Made by a program: the position numbers and the translations under genes. From positions 40,062 through 62,473 of the forward strand of contig NW_014577189.1 of the NCBI RefSeq assembly GCF_000485595.1: DNA of 22,412 nucleotides, in the 5' to 3' direction. This stretch comes from Priapulus caudatus (taxonomy: Eukaryota > Priapulida > Priapulimorpha > Priapulimorphida > Priapulidae). Under the pieces are notes generated by a model that saw only the letters and a list, made by a program, of their open reading frames with translations, had not been told where the DNA came from and did not search any database. This document shows positions 17,751 through 22,412 of this stretch, piece after piece. Every line of letters begins with the position of its first letter. Position 1 is the stretch's first letter.

Positions 17751-18167
17751 ATCATGCGATTCTACAAGCTGCATCTGACTATGTCAGATGAGCTAATAAA
17801 CCTACATTCCTCTACCTGGTATACTAAGCCTTTTGTAATACGCTGTGGCTATAAGCGTTTATCATACGATGTTCATCCTAACACTAGCATAACACGCTTC
17901 TATGTGGCTTATATTCAGTCGACTAAGCAATAGAATTCTACAAATCTCAACCTAACACAAACAGGATTACTCAACTTATAACTGTCTACTGTACTTGTAC
18001 TAACTACTAACAAACTCTGTAGGCCCCCTACTTGTCGTAGAGAATTAGTAGAGTAGTAGAGATAGTAACAAACGGTTGAAATTTAGACTGACTAATAGTT
18101 GTAATCGTTACTATAAGGAATTATTCTGCTCTTATAACATAGTACTGATGTACATATATGTATATGT
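17751..18167. other. AT-rich sequence, no gene
   Basis: No coding or RNA feature. The 12-mer GAGCTAATAAAC at 17790-17801 agrees with 18174-18185 except for the last bases, giving direct repeats on either side of about 380 bp; significance is uncertain. Confidence 0.35.
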
Positions 18168-18297
18168 ATCAAGAGCTAATAAACACCCCAACGGAAAAAG
18201 GGGGAAATAGTCCAATTTCACGGCAATATATATTATTCTACTGAGGCCTGTGGGAGACATGGTTACGCTGCAATATCCCGGCCTAGGAATATCGTAG
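18168..18297 (-). repeat. dispersed repeat, inverted partner of 4717-4904
   Basis: 18168-18242 is the reverse complement of a diverged copy of 4827-4904. 18272-18297 matches 4717-4742 in direct orientation (23 of 26). The order of the two blocks is consistent with one inverted element, so the second block is either a quasi-palindrome or was locally inverted. Confidence 0.5.
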
Positions 18298-18301
18298 AGA
18301 C

Positions 18302-18334
18302 TAGCTGTAGAGTGTAGTACTATAGCCCGCTTAC
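18302..18334 (+). mobile_element. fragment related to the 101-bp palindromic element
   Basis: TAGTACTATAGCCCGCTTAC at 18315-18334 is an exact 20-base inverted match to 13286-13305 in the palindromic element, and it is preceded by TAGCTGTAG, similar to that element's end. No matching opposite end is found nearby, so this is one terminus only. Confidence 0.5.
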
Positions 18335-18356
18335 TTGCGCTATCTTCTTAAGGCCA

Positions 18357-18680
18357 CCGCACACCAGACGATTTTTACAAACGATGAAACGATGAAACGA
18401 TGAAACGATGAAACGATGTAGGTGTGCGGGTTCATTTGTAGACGATTTTATTTTTATCGGGTGATCGTTCCAAAATCAAACATGTTTGATTTTGAACCGA
18501 TTATTTGGACGCGATTTTGTGGTGTGCGCGTGACCTCAGGAAAATCGTGTGCGATAAATATTGAACAGCCAATAGCTGAACGTGCCCGTGTCACATGACA
18601 TTCACCTTGCAGAAATTATCGTAGGTGTGCGCCGCACACCTACATCGCTTCATCGTTTCATCGTTTCATCGCTTCATCGT
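18357..18680. mobile_element. foldback element with octamer-minisatellite arms
   Basis: Arms at 18381-18429 and 18632-18680 match at 47 of 49 positions. Each consists of four to five ACGATGAA units plus TAGGTGTGCGG. The roughly 200-bp core contains a perfect 24-bp palindrome (18471-18494, centre AACATGTT) and further CGCACAC / GTGTGCG words next to ACGATTTT. A 23-bp near-palindrome (18621-18643) marks the inner edge of the right arm. It has no coding capacity. The CACACCAGACGATTTT motif at 18362-18377 looks like a MITE terminus; target duplication not identified. Confidence 0.7.
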
Positions 18681-19115
18681 TCGCTTAATTCTTTCTTCCG
18701 AATCCGAAATTCGAATCCGAATCCGAATCCGAAGAATTGTATCCGACTCTTCTTTCTTCGTCTTGTGTGACATGTCGCTGGAAGCAGGCATTGCTTGTCC
18801 GGCTACATGCGGAGTTTCATCGTCGTCCTCGTCTGAGCCTGTCCAAGAATGTCGCGTGAATTTCGGAGTGCGTCTGCTTCGTTGATTGACTGGGCTACCC
18901 CAGTTTACTTCGAGGCTCTCCCTATAGACCCTCCTGCATGATGCGGGGTTGTGTTGAGCTGCTCCTCGTTTTCTATCGGGCTCTGTGTCCGGTAAGCGTC
19001 CTAGGCTTTCTCCACCTGTGCCGGTAACGTTAGTGAGATCCAAGCCGGTGTACTCTGAATGATCAGCGGTGATGCTGCTCGCGCCTGCGTGAGCAATGAC
19101 TGCGCGGCGCCTTGC
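18669..19115 (-). CDS. candidate coding exon, open 149 codons, unrecognised
   Basis: The minus strand is open without a stop from 19115 to 18669. The translation is hydrophilic, with an acidic cluster (GSDEDDDET), basic patches (RSRRTPKF, KTKKEES) and no membrane segment, resembling a disordered region of a nuclear protein. There is no ATG at the left end of the open frame, so it would have to be an internal exon; GCTCACGCAG near 19088 could be its acceptor. The last codons (Arg-Ile repeats) run into the CCGAAT repeat and the foldback arm. GC-rich composition alone could produce such a frame. Function unknown. Confidence 0.25.
18698..18733 (+). repeat. (CCGAAT)n short tandem repeat
   Basis: Five to six hexamers with one variant (CCGAAATTCGAAT). 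Next to the right arm of the foldback element. Confidence 0.85.
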
Positions 19116-20216
19116 TCAGGCTGTCCTGGCCGCGCGTACTAACGCACAACGGGCGCAACGTGTTCGCTCGCGCCGCTCTCTTCTCGCCGTCGCGTGTACG
19201 TGAAGGGTGCGAAACTCTCTGAACCTCTCCATACTGGTTGCTCTTTTCTTTATGTAAATCTATCAAAAGCTATTTATATAGCACGCGAGAAATATAGCAT
19301 CATCACATGTTGAAATTTCTAGGCGTTACTTAATAATTGACAAATACATAGTTATACACCATTCTAATATTTATAGAAATATAATCGAGAGCCTCTTGTT
19401 ACAAGGTGGCTTGTCTCTCCATACCCGTTATCTGAATTATGAATATCAGTCGGTCAGTGAAAATGGACTCCTCAATATACACATAGGCCATCTGATAGCA
19501 CTCTGTGAATATAGACGAGAAGCAGGAACATCACAATACACCATGCGCATTGGACGCATTTCGATCAACGTCGGGTACCGCGACGTCGGTGCGCGGCAAT
19601 CTGATTTCAATGCTCGCCATAACATAGATAATGATAACCTTGCAGTAGAATAGATAATAGACTATTATAAAAGTATTCTAGATGTACCAGATTAATTGGA
19701 GAGCTTTGAACACTAATAGTGATTGGATTGGCATGATGGTAACAATTTCAGTGAAAAAATAGAAGGGAGATACGATGTAGAATTGGTCGAGTGGCATCGG
19801 AATGCAGGCACGTATTAAATTGAAAAACCTACACTAACAAGTCACGATACCGCACGACAAAAATTAAAATCCGTTCGAATACAATCATTCCATGGCTGCT
19901 GCTCTAATTCACAAGCTCATGCGCCCCATCCCCTCACAGGTAATCGCATACATTTCTGTTCTAACTTCTGTGACGCGGTGTCGTGGAACGGTAGTTGTAC
20001 CGTCAGGACCTCTAAGGTTAAACACTAACAATACCCCTTTTCCGCAAACCATAAGCAGAGCCGTACGAAGCCAAGTAACGTTGGGCGCTTCGCGCGGCTT
20101 ATTCCGCTGCAGCACTGCTAATTGGAAATTCTCCAGTCTAAGAACAAACATCAATCCAACGGCTAGCCATGAACGTGAGGGTCCTAAGCTGGCTACGATA
20201 ATTAGAATCGACGTCA
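19116..20216. other. no supportable gene
   Basis: A GC-rich start (to about 19210) followed by AT-rich DNA. An 85-codon frame at 19396-19653 begins with TTG and has no motif. The 133-codon plus and 159-codon minus frames around 19892-20388 overlap each other and the repeat B; neither matches a known domain and the conserved part of B has frame-breaking indels relative to A. Confidence 0.35.
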
Positions 20217-20709
20217 CGATTCCACTAGACTCGGTACGTACCTTAAGTGAGCCAGTATCTTCGCTACACTCAAAATATAGTGTGCAGCGGTGAATCTCCA
20301 CCGCGGAGCAGTCTAAGCGATCGCCGATCGCTTGCTGGACAAAATGTCCCTTGAACAATCCCTCGAAGAGAAGCCTCGCCCGCGCCATCTATCGGGACGC
20401 CATATGACAGAATAAGTTCAGAGGGCGTGAAACGGAAGAAACTGCGAACTCGCTTTCTAGACGAAAAGGAAACGCGGCCGACAGCAAAGTAGCATTAGAG
20501 CATTGGATTTTATTCTCCGCGCCGATACGTGCATAGTCGAAAGCTTCTGCAATCGCACAACGTCCTCAACGACTGATTATACGGCTTATCCTATACCCAA
20601 TAATGTCAAGGGCCTCGAACATTTTTTTTCAAATATAGGGCAGCGAATAAGTCATTTGTCACTGCTGCGCGCGTTTGCGCGCTTTGCGCGGATATCCGGG
20701 CTGCAGATC
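20217..20709 (-). repeat. diverged repeat, copy B (partner A at 8738-9223)
   Basis: Inverted relative to A. On the minus strand the order is GATCTGCAGCCCGGATATCC at the start, a CCGTATAATC box, TTTGCTGTCGGCCGCG, then ATAGATGGCGCGGG (ATG at 20388), then TTAGACTGCTCCGCGG and finally CTTAAG-GTACGTACC, a splice-donor-like junction near 20239. The 159-codon minus frame (19909-20388) starts at that ATG. A has a GTCCGTACC equivalent at the junction. Whether this is a gene 5' end or a transposon is undecided. S2 begins immediately to the right. Confidence 0.6.
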
Positions 20710-20710
20710 A

Positions 20711-22412
20711 TCTCAACTATACGTACAACTCCAGGACAGATGCGCTCTCCTTGCCATTACCATCAAGGCATCAAATATAACATATATGTAGCTGTAGATG
20801 GTTAATGGTTTATGTGTATGTAATCGTTCATGTAGTGTAGTAATGTTATGTAAGTGTATGTAATGTTATATGTAGCTCCTTGATTTACCTGTATCCTGAG
20901 TTGTACGAAGGAGCGCTGCGAATGCCGTTGTAATCGTTATGGCGACGTAAAAAACGGGGTCTATGCGTGTGTGATAATAATAGGAATATATCGCCAATAA
21001 TATCGGTACAAACGTTTATCTATGAGATCGGGATTTGTGTTTTTATTCACTCCTGGCGAGATGTAAATTATTAAATCTATGCACGCTAATTTCAATATAT
21101 AACGATCGATCCTCAGCCATCACGACAATGTTTTTTGGCCGATCTTACGCGCTTAAAAAAAACAGAGGCATGGCCTAAAGAGATGTGCGTAGTAAAGTCC
21201 GATCTCAGCTAATTCACTTCGGCGGCCCCGTCATTTCCTGCCGCTGGTCAAAGTTGAGGAATGTCGCGCATGTCGCTAATTAATCGCCTCAGCCTCTCAA
21301 GGAAATAACTTTCGGCCGATCTTTCGCGCTTAAGAAAGACAGTGGCATGCCCGAAGCAGAGGTGCATGGGAAAATCCGATCTCAGAATTTCATTTCGGAC
21401 GCAGCATCCCCCACAAGCCTATGCTAAAGTACTTGAGCAATGGCGCACAGGTCGCATGTACGTCACCTCAGTCACAAGACAATGCTTTCCAGCCGATCTT
21501 GCGCGCTTTGAAAAGACAGAGCTAGGGCCAAAGGAGATGTGCAAAACTCAGAAATTCACTTCTGCCGCAGCATTACGCCATTAGCTTACGTACATGTGCA
21601 ATAATGCGTAGGTCGCTCGTCGCCTTAGCCACCCAAGACAATGTTTTTCGGCCATTATTTAAGCATACGATTTGTTTCGGTGTTCACGGATGCACAATAT
21701 CTCTCGAGAATAATAATATTTTGCAAAAATTATGTTTTTAAAATAAAGAGGAATTATCCAAGCTAGATTTATATGATAGCATTCCATCAGTAGACGTCAC
21801 TTAAGAAATATGAAAAAGACCTTGCTTGTAAGGTCTACGCTGCATATAAAAGTTAGTGCACAATCTGGCTACGATAGTGTGTAAGCGCATGCGCAATATC
21901 TCGCCCGAAAAGTTATACTTTGTGATGAATATGCATTTATTATGGTTAGGGGGTATCTCAGCATAGATTTATGTAATAAATTGTTATCTGTAGACCTGTG
22001 CTTATAATTAGGAAAGCGCCCTAGCCTGTAAGTGCAAAACCTCAACCGTTCATCCCCTTCGGGTCCTTCCTTGCGTCCCTTGTCCTCGCTCAGCCCTCCT
22101 TCTTACTTCTATAGACCGCCCGCCAGCATAACCTCCCTGCCACCTTTTCGCGCGTCTGCCATACCCTCTCTTCCTCAGCAAGCTAATATTATACCAGTTT
22201 CTTCGGCCCGTAATGCCACCGGCCTGAAGCGGTGTTTCGCCGCATGCAAAATATCTCCCCGGAAGAAGATAGTTTGTAAGAATTTATGCCTTAAAAACTG
22301 AATAGGATTATCCTAGCTAGATTTATATGACAGCATTCCATCAAGTAGACCCACGTTAGAAATTAGGAAAAGAGCATTCTTGTCTAAATTAAACATTACA
22401 TTGAGAATCAGC
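20711..22412 (+). repeat. segmental duplication copy S2, running off the window end
   Basis: Counterpart of S1 (13111-15735). It contains the tandem array (about 21111-21667), the R1-R3 type units and the pyrimidine-rich spacer, without the two transposons found in S1. It carries a 12-base extra copy of an AATATCG segment near 20992. From about 22046 the match to S1 is broken by many one-base gains and losses. Confidence 0.9.
20747..20882. mobile_element. 129-bp insertion specific to S2, with 7-bp flanking repeats
   Basis: CTCCTTG at 20747-20753 and 20876-20882 flanks AT-rich sequence that S1 lacks at the equivalent point (near 13155-13165). The insert holds an inverted pair CCATTACCATC (20754-20764) and GATGGTTAATGG (20797-20808), and a GTATGTAATGTTAT-type repeat. 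Class unknown; local slippage is an alternative. Confidence 0.4.

Noticed and set aside
19909-20388. 159-codon minus-strand frame with a hydrophobic middle that could suggest a membrane protein
   Set aside because: No recognisable family; the overlapping plus strand is also open; half lies in repeat B, whose copy A has frame-breaking indels. Kept only as part of the repeat description.

Overview
This window looks like a gene-poor, repeat-dense stretch of an invertebrate (metazoan) nuclear genome. I found no protein-coding gene I can name, no rRNA, no complete tRNA and no CRISPR array. The eukaryotic reading rests on long microsatellites, TTAGGG-type interstitial repeats, many short non-autonomous transposons with target-site duplications, a primer-binding site matching the 3' end of animal tRNA-His, and stop codons scattered through all frames. 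TTAGGG motifs and a (GACG)n-tailed repeat fit non-insect invertebrates better than insects with TTAGG telomeres, but the sequence does not settle the phylum.

Layout. Positions 1-4716 are mostly unclassified and of mixed composition, with a probable 248-bp SINE-like insertion (879-1126) between 12-bp direct repeats. Positions 4717-7966 hold a dispersed-repeat partner of 18168-18297, a GC-rich hairpin repeat, three TTAGGG units and CT and GCGT microsatellites. Positions 7967-8360 hold the 5' end of a decayed LTR retrotransposon on the minus strand (LTR edge, tRNA-His primer site, gag-like remnant). Positions 8738-9223 are an old copy (A) of a ~490-bp repeat whose partner (B) lies inverted at 20217-20709. 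Positions 10941-11480 form a GTGCG/CGCAC-rich domain. Positions 11901-12248 are a 174-bp tandem duplication, each unit with a 25-bp-arm hairpin. Positions 12407-12699 are a foldback element with twelve TTAGGG-like hexamers in its loop.

The clearest structure is a direct duplication: S1 (13111-15735) and S2 (20711 to the window end). Comparing them reveals insertions as filled versus empty sites. S1 carries a 101-bp palindromic element flanked by 9-bp duplications, and a 966-bp transposon with 26-bp perfect terminal inverted repeats and a TA target duplication. S2 lacks both and has its own short insertion between 7-bp repeats. Between the copies lie an ATGT array ending at an N, a C-rich tract with quadruplex-forming potential on the minus strand, a GGAC-tailed repeat, and a foldback element with 49-bp arms built from an 8-bp minisatellite.

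A few open frames could be exons (10717-10896, 18669-19115, 3396-3656), but none is recognised and all are low confidence. I see no operon-like cooperation between genes and no convincing new biological system. The value of the window is its record of nested, non-autonomous mobile elements with internal empty-site controls.
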